Shown in pieces: positions 48,665 through 59,859 of a stretch of DNA of 64,000 nt. The translations under genes were made by a program, and so were the position numbers. Every line of letters begins with the position of its first letter. Positions within the stretch are counted from its first letter, which is position 1. This DNA is from Taiwanofungus camphoratus (lineage: Eukaryota > Basidiomycota > Agaricomycetes > Polyporales > Taiwanofungaceae): assembly GCA_003999685.1 (NCBI GenBank), contig CP021222.1, positions 3,100,001 through 3,164,000 of the forward strand, read 5' to 3'. Under the pieces are notes generated by a model, which had not been told where the DNA came from, made no database searches, and was given only the letters and a program-made list of their open reading frames with translations.

Positions 48665-51600
48665 ATGTCCAAGTCACCGCAAGGCTCTTCAACTACACGT
48701 CCCATGTCTTCATCCCGATCACTTCACGGCTCACAGTCTATATTTCCCGGAGCAAGCAGCTCGCGGCCATTCCTTCACATGCTTAACCCTATGGGTAGGA
48801 CATATCAAGGCTACGCAAATGTCAATCAATCAGTGTTGGAGGAAGAAGAAGAGGAGGACTCTGAGAATCGCAACGGAGACCTCGAGGCCGGCCATGCGAG
48901 CCGCAGCACGATATTTCAGGATGGAGCAAAGTCGCATGGAAAGCGGCGCGTAGCGTGGGGGGGAGAGGCGTCCGAGATGAATGTATTGAGACCGAACATC
49001 CGGCAGGCCGACCCGAGGCCTGACGACGACTCGTCCGACGAAGAGGTACCGCAGAACTTCATGATCGAGGCAGCTTCTCCGGGTGTGCGAAGGTCTGTTT
49101 CGCCTACCGTGAACTTGAAAGGAAAGGGGAGAGAGACGAGGCGACAGCCGCTATATTCAACGTCGCGGAAGCGAGCATCGCCAATATTACCTACTGCTAC
49201 CCCGGATGGAACACCTGTGTCAATACCTCCTCGGCCCTCAGAGTTGAATACTGACGAGGCACGGTACCTGGAGCCTTTACACGAGCATCGTCCAAAGCAG
49301 CTGCGAGGGCTGGACGCACATGAGCGTGCGCTTTGGAATTGGGTTAACGTCTACAACCTAGACGCCTTCCTGCAGGAAGCATACTATTATTATGAAGGCA
49401 AGGGAATCTATAGCATTGCGCTGTCTCGAGGACTCAACCTTCTGTCAGTACTTTTCCTGTTTTTGTCTAATATATGACTTTGGATTTAAATATTGGCATA
49501 GAACAGTCGGGTTCGTCATTGGCTTCTCAACGTTCCTTCTGGGATGTGTAGACTACTCTCGCATACGGCCGGACGGGGATAACAGACTATCCGACATCAT
49601 CGTAGGTCGCTGTGTGTCGAGGTGTGTTTTCAATCCGCTAGGTCGCACACATTGCAGCGCTCACACGACCAGCAGATTCTCAGGTTTCACCCTCATCTTC
49701 TTTATTCTCTTTACAGCCTTCTTCGCCTGGCAGCTCGTCACTTTCGCGCTCGGCATCATACGACTTGTTGACATGTATCGCTTCTACACTTACCTTCTTC
49801 ACATCCCGGACGTACGTGCCGATTCCTTTTCTTTATAATTGGTGCTTACTCTTTGTACACATGCACAGGCAGACATCCAGACAATCTCGTGGCCGGAGGT
49901 CGTGCGCCGCATTGGGGCAATTCGGGAGGACAACCCTCTCACTGCGCTCTCGTCCGCTGGCGCTGGCCAATCCATCACTGCGAAGCTAGATGCGCACGAC
50001 ATTGCGAACCGCATCATGCGCCAGGAGAACTATCTTATTGCTCTATTCAATAAGGAGCTGCTGGACCTGCGTGTCCCTCCTCCTCCACTGTTGAAGCGCT
50101 TTTTCGGCAGCGGGGAAGATGGCAAGGGCCGCACTCTCACGAGGGCTCTGGAGTGGAATCTAAGATTTTGCCTCATGGAGTACCTTTTTGATCCTAGTGG
50201 TCGAGTGCGAAAGGTGTTTCTCAAGTCGAAGAACAGAGCGGTCCTAATTGACGGGTACGTTTATTTTCGCTTTCCACGCATTTCTATTTCACAAAAGTTT
50301 TTATAGGTTACGAAGGCGCCTCATTTTTATGGGCATCTTGAATGCGATTTTTGCACCATTCATTGTCCTCTATCTAATGATGTACTCGTTCTTCCGGTAT
50401 TTCGACGTATGATTTTTCTCCGCACCGTGTTTTCAATGTCCTGAGAATTATTCGCAGGAATATCACAAGAACCCGTCCAACATCGGTGGGAGACGATACA
50501 CTCCTTTTGCCCAGTGGAAATTCCGCGAATTTAATGAGCTTCCGCATCTCTTTAAGCGACGGCTGAACGAGTCATATCCGATGGCGAGCATGTATATTGG
50601 TCAATTTCCGAACGAGAAATTGACTTTGATCATCCGGTATGTCTCCTCTTCCCTTACCACTGTGGTCGTGCTTATGTGTCGTTCGGGCGGGCAGATTTGT
50701 GGCATTCATCGCTGGCTCGTTTGCTGCCGTCCTTCTGCTCGCGTCAGTCGTCGATCTGGAGCTATTCCTTCACTTCGAGATTACCCCGCACCGCACGGTC
50801 GCATTCTATCTGACCGTTTTTGGAACCATCCTTGCTGCCGCACGGGGAATGATACCTGAGGAGAACCAAGTATTTGACCCGGAGCTGCTCATGACTGAAG
50901 TGGTACAGTACACACATTACATGCCGAACGAGTGGAGGGATCAGCTTCATTCCAAGAAGGTATTCCAGTGCCCTGCCAGTCGCCCATGTTGGCCGCCATG
51001 GAGTCGCTCATTGACTAATTCGCGTACTTCGCATATTCGCAGGTGCATGAGGAATTCGGCCAGTTGTTTGCGATGAAGGTCATGATTTTTGCGCAGGAGC
51101 TGCTCTCGGTGATCCTGACGCCGTTTGTGTTGTGGTATTCCCTGCCTCCATGTTCACCCGCAATTATTGATTTCTTCCGCGAGTTTACTGTGCATGTCGA
51201 CGGACTTGGGTACGTATGCAGCTTTGCCGTGTTCGATTTCCAGCGGCACGGGAACATCAAGGTCAGTCTACGATTTTATTCGTAAGTCCTTTTAGACGTA
51301 TTGAGCGATGAGCTACGCAGTTCGGCGCGCCAACGAAGGCGGCCGACGAGCGGCTGATGTCGAAAGAAGGCAAGATGGAGAAGAGCTTCCTCAACTTCAA
51401 GGTCTGTTCCATTGCGGTTCGTTTCTCTCTCTCATATTGATATGTCTCTCTTTCAGGCGGCGCATCCAGAATGGACACCAACTGACCCCACTGGCTCGCT
51501 TTACCTCAGCCGCATCGCCGACTTCAGCGCTGCACACCCCGTTGGGCTTGGCCGGCGCCGCCTTCTCCGGAGGCCGTCCGACGTTGGCGGGCACGGGCCT

Positions 51601-52134
51601 TCTCCTCTCGCTGTCGAGGCCATGGACGCGACCGCGACGCTGGACCCCGTAGAGCGCGCCCGCGAGTACGAGCGCGCGCTGCGCCAGAGCCAGAGCCAGG
51701 TCGCGCGGCGGCGGGGCGTAGGGGTGGGCGTGGCGGGGAGCGCGTTGATGCAGAGCACACGCCTGGGTCCGGGCCCGGGTGCGTCGACGATCTTCCAGAG
51801 CGCGACCGCGAGCGGGCTGCGCGAGGGCATGGACATGGCGCAGACGGCCGTGCTAGGCGACTCGCAGGGCAGCGTCGTGCCGTCGCCGCACCTTGGCGGG
51901 CCGGGTGCGAGCGTGATCCCGGAGGAGGAGCTCTCCCCGGACGGGGGCGTAGGCAGTGGGCTAGGCGGGTCGTACGTCGACGGGCGGCGTCCACAGCCGC
52001 GGAGTTCGGACATGGAGCGGGAGCGGGAGGAAGAGGGGCTTGAGGATGGTGGAGTACTTGGGCTACTGGCGCAGATTTACGGGACAGGCGTCAATTTAAA
52101 GGGTAGAGGGCGAGGGCCGCCGAAGGCGTTTTGA
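48665..52134 (+). CDS. ATG9: Autophagy-related lipid scramblase Atg9
   Basis: The multispanning vesicle protein that seeds autophagosomes. The ATG at 48665 begins [21 protein letters not shown] disordered acidic N terminus of about 215 residues leads to the conserved core: [55 protein letters not shown]-type membrane helices, [100 protein letters not shown], and later [20 protein letters not shown] and [12 protein letters not shown]. After the core a long Gly/Pro/Arg-rich tail ends at TGA 52134. The gene lies between two minus-strand genes. Confidence 0.94.
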
Positions 52135-52511
52135 ACAAACTAGTTAGTGATCACACGATCTCATGTGCGTACGACTCGACGACTAATGACGAGACGGTTT
52201 TGTGATGTAGCATACACTGTTTGTTTACTGTTGAATTTGCTTTAGCATTGTAATTGCGACTCGATTGATCGTATGGAATACAGTGTATGTATTCTGTGCG
52301 TGTGCAGTGTGCGCGGTGAACATATGATAAACTCACAACTCCCACTCTGTTTGACAGTAATAATGTACGCAATGTCCAGTGTGTAAGAGATCTACCGACA
52401 GTAAGAAGAGAGGGGAAAAACAACGAGTGTGCAGAGTGCAAAACAGCATCATCGAGAGCATATACAAAATCCCTCCCTACCCTTCTCCCATGCCTATTTC
52501 CTCCGCTCTTG
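52135..52511. other. Convergent spacer between ATG9 and the Irs4-like gene
   Basis: 377 bp of moderately AT-rich sequence holding the two 3' ends. I see no further gene or strong hairpin terminator. Confidence 0.5.
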
Positions 52512-54407
52512 TTATCGCAAAATTGCCCGGGGCTTCGACCTTGTTGGCCCCCTTGCAGAGGTTCGGACACGCGTAAGGCCGAGCTGTGCGCGACGCAGCT
52601 CCTCGTCAATGCGCCACATGCCGCGCACGAATGCGTCGCGAGTCAACGCGCCGTCATTTGCAGGATCACACTCTGCCCTACGAGGTACGAACGTGTCAGT
52701 GATACCTCCCTGGTAGAAACTTGGAATAAGAGAGAAAAGAAGACGCACCATATTGCACGCAACGTCGCTCCGTCCAGCCTCGACAAGCTCCATATCCTCC
52801 TAACGAGCTCCGCCTCGATCCGCTCATCCTCACCCATTTCGTCCTCGTCCTCGTCCTCCGCTATCCGCCCCGACCCGCTTGCAGTTGCGCTTGCACTTGG
52901 AGACTCGGGCGCATCCGTGATCAGATCGACCGACAAGCCGCGCCACCCCGCTGCCTTGCGCATGTGTGTGGGTGGGGAGGACGGCACGTGCGAATGCGAG
53001 AGGGCGCGCCGCTGCGCAAGGACATTGCGCGTGAAAAGCGCCTCGTAGCGCGCGCGCGCGGCGGGAGGGACGGGCGGTTGTCGACCGAGCTGCGCTGGGC
53101 CTTTCAGCATGGGCGTGGGCTTCTGTGGCATTAGAGACACTTTAGGGACAGAGCTGGGGCTGGTGAACGATGTGCCGGTGCTCGCGCTCCGGATCGAAGA
53201 GCGGTCCGAGCTCGAGGCAAACACAGAGGGGATGGTGGACGTGGATGTGGTGGAGGCGGTGGAAGAGCGTGAGGAGGGGGGGCGTGTACGTATGGGTGGC
53301 GGCGGATGTAGAGGCGGCGGTTTGGGTGTTGTGCGGGATGGAGGCGGAGTAATCGTTTTTGTGCTCGGGCTTAGAGGCGAGCTGGAGGGCGGAGAGACGG
53401 GATGGGAAGGTGGTAGAGGCGGCTTCATGGGTCGCTGGGGCAATTTCGGCGGCGTACTCTTCGCAGTTGTCATGGTCTTCGTGTTTGCAGACGCGAGTGC
53501 CTCCCAGCCACACGCACGGGCTGCGACGCTCGGGCTGACGGCAGAGTTGGGAACAGAGACGTCCTCGAAACTCTCATCGAGGCTGCCCTCGCGGTCGTCG
53601 CGCGTGCTAGTATTTGTGCTCGCGGAATCGTCGTGATCGCGATCAACTGGAGAAGCGGGAAGGTAAAGCGGTGTAGGGGGCTCGGTACCGCCGTCAGAAG
53701 AGAGTGAAACAGAGTGGAAAGACGAGACAGAAGACGCGGGTGCGTGTCCACGGGACGGTGGTCCGAGTCCGAGTCCGAGGGGCGGGTACGTGTACGTGTC
53801 CACCTTGAGCGAGTCGCGGCCTGGACTCGGAGGCGGTTGCTTGCTGGAAGCGCGGCGTGGGGGGATTGGTACTGGCAGTGGAAGTGCGACAGAAGGAGGG
53901 GCAGGGCTGCGCGAGAGGGACGAGGAGGTGGAGGGCGCAGTGGAGGAGACGGACTTAAGGGAGGCGTAGGACGGCTTGCGGGGCGGTAGGGGTGGGACGG
54001 GGCGGGCGCTCGCGGTTGGCGGGGAGGACTCGAAATTGATAAGGGGTGTCATGGTAGCGGTAGAACTGGATGGGAAAAGGAGGAGGGGGTCGGAGACGTG
54101 ACGTACACCGGCATTCGGGAGGTCGTCATCAAGGACCCAATCTTTGAGATCAATGAGAGACGTCTTGCGACCAAGGTTCGGCGGCGACGATGATGGTGAG
54201 TGCGGTGTCGGGGCGGTGGTAGCGGGGCGACGAACGGGCGGGGAGGGAACGATGGGGCGAAAGCTGGTCACGGCGGGCGAGATGGGACTGTCGAGTAGGC
54301 TACCCGGTCCTGGAGACGAGCGTGCGCGATTGAGGGACGAGGGACCAGATAGGGCCTCAAAAGCAGATATTCTTGCCTGAAGACTTGACGACGACGGCGA
54401 CGCCATC
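52512..54407 (-). CDS. Irs4/Tax4-like EH-domain protein
   Basis: Yeast Irs4 and Tax4 bind and activate the phosphoinositide phosphatase Inp51. The ATG at 54407 gives MASPSSSSLQARISAFEALS, matching the short conserved N terminus. Next comes SLIDLKDWVLDDDLPNAG, then several hundred residues of Ser/Thr/Pro-rich low-complexity sequence with poly-Pro runs. The C-terminal EH domain reads ERIEAELVRRIWSLSRLDGA, TLRAIWAECDPANDGALTRD and AFVRGMWRIDEELRRAQ, spliced across one intron (acceptor near 52,680). It ends at TAA 52512-52514. The EF-hand-like loop DPANDGALTRD looks able to bind calcium. Assignment to Irs4/Tax4 rests on the architecture and the EH sequence. It is divergent from PGS1 by 188 bp. 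Confidence 0.75.
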
Positions 54408-54595
54408 GTCGTGGTCGGTAACAGCAATGGGTAGCTTGCCGATGTCCACGACCACCCAAAATGGTAATTGCCGCCGTTGGTCACGTGTCTGGTTCACGTG
54501 GCCAATGAGGTTAACTCAAGGTTAACTTGAAAGATTGAAAGGCTCCTTTACCTCCAAAAGCCTCAGCTGCGCTGAGCCTGCTGTGTTTCGAAAGA

Positions 54596-56454
54596 ATGTC
54601 GTTAGCAGTTTGCTGCAGTCGATTGCTTTTACGATCCGTTTCTCCTCGTAGCCTCAAAACCTTCCCCTTCCAGTCAATTCGCCCGCTCTCGACATCAATC
54701 ATAGACCCTGCCATTCGGCAGTTTGTTTCTACACTCGCCCAGTATCAGCCATACTTTTCTATGACCTCTACTAATGTACACATCATGAACGAGCCGCCAC
54801 AGTTCTATCAATGCTTGCTGGTCAGTCATCTGTATTCAACATCTATGCAAACGATGACGGATTTATGATAGAATATGATACGCCGAGCACGGCAAAAGTT
54901 ATTCATATCTTCATTATATATTGGGTCTGAAGATCTCGAGCTAGTGCGTACCACCTCGTTGATTTATCAGCTCTCTTCAACAACCAGCCATGTCCAGATA
55001 CACACGTTGCACGCGTCTCTACGCAATAATCTATCACTACATGTCTACATGCTCCTCGATTTTAATCGGTGCACTCGTCCAGAGCCTCTGTCGACGGCAA
55101 ATATACTCCTTCCGCTTCTCACGGAATTCCCGGATCGAGTACATGTCTCACTCTTTCGCAGCCCGAAGCTGAAGGGAGTTATGGCTAAGCTGGTTCCCCC
55201 ACGATTCAACGAAGGCTTGGGCGGCACCTGGCATCCCAAGATATATGGCGCTGACGATGATATATTGATTTCTGGGTAAGGAAGTACGTCCTTTGCGCTG
55301 TCGCACTCTTCCCACCTATCTTATGCGTATTTCACTGCACGGTCTTGCATGACAGCGCGAATTTGAACACTTCGTATTTTTCGGACCGTCAAGACCGTTA
55401 TATCTACTTCACGGCACAGTCACAGCTATCACAATACTGCTTTACTTTCCTGGAACAAGTGACTGCCTTCTCCTATTCGCTCCTGCCATCACCATCAAAT
55501 AAAGAGGAGTATATACTCCACTGGCCGGACGACCGCACTCACCCTCAATCAATCGAAGAAAAAGCGCAAGATGCTCTAACCGCATTCCACGCTGCATACT
55601 GTGCACAGTCACTCGGCAGGGAAGTTCCACGGCCGACTGAAGAATACGAGAAGCCCGAAGGAGGCCAAACAGATGTATTGCTGTTTCCGATTATTCAAGC
55701 GGGTCAGTTTAACATCCGCGAGGAAGAGCGCTGTCTTGCTTTGTTGTTTGACGAGTTATCGAAGAAGCAGCCGGCATCCGGTCCCGCTCCAACAAAATAC
55801 AATGGACCCCTCTTGGATCTGACAAGCGGTTACTTCGGCTTGTACAACGCTTATCAGGAGCTCATCATTCGTTCGCAAATGGCCTGTCGGGTCCTTGCTG
55901 CCAGCCCTAAGGTATCTGCAATCTATATCGCAGTAAGCTCACTCCATGATCATTTATAGGCCAATGGGTTTTATGGATCGAAAGGTGTTTCCGGCCGCAT
56001 ACCGGAGGGATATACCGTCCTAGAACGGCGCTTCATGAAGGCTGTTCGTGCAGCAGGACGTGACGCCGCAGACAACTATAGCTCCGGAATTCAGCTGAGC
56101 GAATGGGAAAAGGACGGGTGGACTTACCACGCCAAAGGTACGCCTTTCATTCTGCTCACATCTTACTTTGGCCATTAAGTGATTTTTTGTGTCATCTCAG
56201 GAATCTGGCTTCGACCGACGCCTTCCGCCTCGCCGTTGCTCACTTTGTTCGGCTCAACTAACCTCAACTCCCGCTCCGCTAATCTCGACACAGAGCTGTC
56301 CTTCCTCCTTGTGACATCCGCGCCGCGGCTACGTCAGCGCCTTGCAGAGGAGGTAGAAGGGCTGTATACGCACGCGCACGCGTGGCGAGGTGGGGAGCGG
56401 AATGTACGACTGGTGTCATGGGCACTAGCGAGCGCACTGTGCGGTTTTCTGTAA
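54596..56454 (+). CDS. PGS1: CDP-diacylglycerol-glycerol-3-phosphate 3-phosphatidyltransferase (Pgs1)
   Basis: Makes phosphatidylglycerol-phosphate, the committed step of cardiolipin synthesis, at the mitochondrial inner membrane. The N terminus MSLAVCCSRLLLRSVSPRSL is a plausible presequence. The protein has two phospholipase-D-type motifs. The first is WHPKIYGADDDILISGANLN, continuing TSYFSDRQDRYIYF. The second is WTYHAKGIWL followed by LLTLFGSTNLNSRSANLDTE. Between them are LPPFRP-free linkers and the conserved LLDLTSGYFGLYNAYQELII. Introns are short (for example around 54,825-54,870 and 55,277-55,355). TAA ends at 56454. The length, about 500 residues, fits fungal Pgs1. Confidence 0.93.
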
Positions 56455-56631
56455 TCCGGTGAAATCGCAGTGATCGTAGGCTCTGAAGAGTTTCTACGAA
56501 GAAGCATATATTCCTATCCGCTCTAATTTGTGCTTTCCGTCACCTCCGTCCTAAAGCATCGGATGACAGATAATTGATCTACTTGTCCTTTTCTTCACCG
56601 GCTTCATAAATTTACTGCTCTCCTCCTGCCC

Positions 56632-57576
56632 TTATCTATCACCTTCAGTGTTCGCGCTTGTCTGATTATTAGCAGGACCTCCAGCTGAGTTAACGGGCTG
56701 ATCGATGTATTCCCATTTGCGAGAATCAATCGTAAATGTCACAGGACCCTTCGGCAGAGAAAAATGTATCCACGGAGGAGCCGTTTGGCCAGTCATTGAA
56801 CAAGACTCCGTAGCACCGGTCAACTCGTCACTTACCTCATTCGTTAGGCGAACATCCATCATCGCACCGAAACGTCCGTCTATTTGAATTGAAAAATAAG
56901 ATACGTGGAAATCCAAGTTTGTGTGATTTGTAAGGAATGCCTGACAGTGCAATGGGACTGCCCACCTTTAACCCTGTCGGGTTTGTATAGATTGATCATT
57001 CGCTCGAGGAAAGAACTGTACAATTGTCGCGAGGGCTCCGTACCCTGTTAGAGACAGGGCGCATGAATCGGTTACCGGTTTCTTGAAAAACAATCACTGA
57101 CCATCGCACGGTGGAAGTCGGGCTTGTTGCCTTTGGTCGTATTGGCGAGAAGGGTGAACTGAGACACACAGAGAATGTCCCCCTCGATGTCCTTGACACT
57201 TTTCTTCCACATAGCACCGGAAGCATCAGAAAACACCCTTAGCGACAAGCTGACAGAAGATATAATGTATTTGAAAGCACATCAGGTGTATAAGTACAGC
57301 AGGCAATGGGTAATGCGTCACATACATCTTCTTACACATGGTTTCAACATCTGCAGCGGTATCGTCTATTTTGAACAACATTTCAGCCAGGTGGTAATGG
57401 TCAAGAAAATATGATGACCTTTGCCGATGCCAACAAGGACCATGAGACCTCGAGAGATCGAAGAAATGACTTCCTTGTCGACTTTGAGAGGGTTGAGCGC
57501 AGGAAACCTCCCCCAAGTTGAGAAGTGGACTACCAGTTACTGAGGCCGAACTAACACGCTGCACGATCGCCCGCAT
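56632..57576 (-). CDS. DTD1: D-aminoacyl-tRNA deacylase (Dtd1)
   Basis: Hydrolyses D-amino acids wrongly attached to tRNA. The start at 57576 gives [20 protein letters not shown], then [20 protein letters not shown] and DVETMCKK across two short introns. [20 protein letters not shown], the catalytic SQFTL motif in [20 protein letters not shown], then [20 protein letters not shown] follow. Near the end [12 protein letters not shown] is joined by an intron to GPVTFTIDS, restoring the Gly-Pro cross-subunit motif. The tail beyond that ([18 protein letters not shown]) is family-typical in being variable. The stop ends at 56632. It diverges from the cyclophilin gene by 247 bp. Confidence 0.93.
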
Positions 57577-57823
57577 ATCACGAGAAACGAGGTTCTCCTC
57601 GAACACAGAAAATAACGTCGACTATTGTATGTCTTGTGCGTCGAATGTTGCATTAACAGATGTCGGTGGTCCAGTAAGCTTGAGCGTTGAACGTTAAACG
57701 ACGCTACACTGTGGCTAGGTGGCGCTCAACTTGATCCTCTTCCCGATCCTCTTACCGGCTAGATAGTAACTCGAACTTCATTGGTCAATACTACTCGTCG
57801 ATAATTGACGGTTCACGTTCATC

Positions 57824-58586
57824 ATGGAGTCTGTCGTCCTTGAAACTAGTATGGGTGACCTCCAACTAGAGCTGTACTGGGATCATGCACCACGAGTATG
57901 TTTTACTTTTACAAACTCCTCGAGCTCTTACTGACCATCCCCACGCTACTAGACGTGCAAGAATTTCGCTGAATTGGCAAAGCGAGGATACTACAATGGT
58001 GTGGTTTTCCATCGTGTGATTGCGGTGAGTCTGAGGCACCATATCTCGGACCTCAGGAGCGCGAAATGATTGTTTGAAATTTCATCTCGTGCCCAGGATT
58101 TCATGGTCCAGACTGGCGATCCGACTGGCACAGGCAGAGGTGGAACAAGCATTTACGGACAGAAATTGTACGTTACTACTCTGCGTAATAACTTTCGGCT
58201 TTCTGACTTGATACCAACAGTCAGGACGAAATACACCCAGATCTACGGTTTACTGGCGCTGGTATTCTTGCCATGGCGAACTCAGGACCGAATACAAATG
58301 GTGTGAATCTTATTACAGAATATCTAGTCAGGTACTGATACTGAGTTCTGCCAGGGTCTCAGTTCTTTTTGACGCTTGCTCCGACACCTTATTTGGACAA
58401 CAAACACACCATCTTCGGACGTGTAAGCTCAGGCATGAGGGTGGTACAGAGGCTGGGTGCCGTCGCTACAGATGCCCAAGATCGGTGCGTGAATCCGGGA
58501 GGCTCTGAAGTTATTGATTTGAGTACTCATATCACTTGCGAAGGCCACGGGAAGACATCAAAATATACAAGGCTCGCGTGGTATGA
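57824..58586 (+). CDS. PPIL1: PPIL1-type cyclophilin (peptidyl-prolyl isomerase)
   Basis: A single-domain cyclophilin. PPIL1-type members associate with the spliceosome through SKIP/Prp45. The ATG at 57824 gives [20 protein letters not shown]. Exons continue [45 protein letters not shown] and [20 protein letters not shown]. These are followed by [20 protein letters not shown] and [19 protein letters not shown]. The active-site Arg/Phe pair (FHRVI...F) and QFF are present. The last intron has a GTGCGT donor near 58,484 and leads to [13 protein letters not shown] before TGA at 58584-58586. It is about 160 residues, as expected. Confidence 0.93.
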
Positions 58587-59859
58587 CACTTCCACCGCCT
58601 TCCTCCGTGCGCTGGATGCAATCGCCGGTCCCGTATTAGACCACCTTTCGGTGTGTTTTCCACTCGTTGGGTGGCATTCAGAACAAACGATGCCGGCACC
58701 AGACATTCGTCCCTGTGCACTCTCGTTCGGACTTACTCGACTTGTACATCGCCGTCCAATTAATGTTCGGACCTTCGCGTGTGCACTGAACGAACAAAGT
58801 GTTTCGCTTTCGCGTGTGTCCCATTGTTACGAAAGCCCGAGATTCTTGCTATCCACCGTGTAATTTATTCCCTGCAGATGCCACTAGATGAAATTCTGTC
58901 CTGGACCGTCACCGGAACTCATCCATGCATACAGATGAATTCTTTGGGACTTGGATTGATGGCATCGTGGTATGCATACGGATTAATCCGGTGCCAACTT
59001 CTGATGTGTGGTTCGGCAATGTCTGCCAGTGCTTCCAGTTCCCAGTATCGCGGCATTGCTGTTGACGCCATTCAGGTGTGCTCAATCTTCGTCCTGACCC
59101 TGCTGCATATGACTGGCGACTAAGCAAGCGCTACCATCACAGCGGAAGACGAGTGTCTACTTGGATCTGGGCGGGCTTCGTGATGAAAGCACTCCAGCGT
59201 CCGATTGGTTAAACGGCGTTCTCGACGTATCGCTTGTCTTTCTCACATCCGCTGGTCAAATGGGCTCACACGCACGCGTCCACCCAACGCGCGTACTCCC
59301 GCGCTAGTAATTCGCTCTCGGATCACGATCTTCGCTTTCTGAGGTTCGTACAGCGATATCGTGGCCACGTCATGAGAGCATCTGTGATCAGGCTTATGAT
59401 GTTTCGGAACGTTTATCCCCGCTGTCAGATGTCGACTTCGCGCAGCGCCGGACTTGCCACACACTAGTACCGCAAGGCGGAGAGATTGCGAAGAGATTAA
59501 CGGCGCAGGTGTTTGCTATCGATCATCACAAAATCACTTCAAGTCTAGCCACAGTCTTGTTTAGTCCTACGACGATCTCACATAGAGGATAGTCAACAAT
59601 GAGCACCGCATGCACGCACATCACAGTGAGAAAAAAATACATTGACAATGCTATAACATGGGTTGCAATTGAGTGCGCACATGATCGCTCCACACATCGT
59701 GAATCACCTCATCTACAAGAACGTCCCAATAATATGAAACAACACGGACAGCCCAAGGGACGCGCAAGGTGCACAAGCACCATGCGGCTGCCGGAGAAGA
59801 ATGGAATACACTACGCTACTTACTGTTCATACGTTCATACGCATGAGTAAGAGTCGCCG
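58587..59859. other. 1.27-kb interval without a recognisable gene
   Basis: Several short frames on both strands look moderately coding-like (for example SGVLNLRPDPAAYDWRL near 59,074-59,130, then VSTWIWAGFVMKALQRPIG to 59,211), but none joins into a protein I know. It may hold a decayed gene or long untranslated regions of the cyclophilin and Cdc4-like genes. No tRNA or repeat ends were seen. Confidence 0.4.

Noticed and set aside
59179-59342. GTGATGA near 59,179 and CTGA near 59,340 as snoRNA boxes
   Set aside because: About 160 nt apart with no guide match; too long and probably chance.
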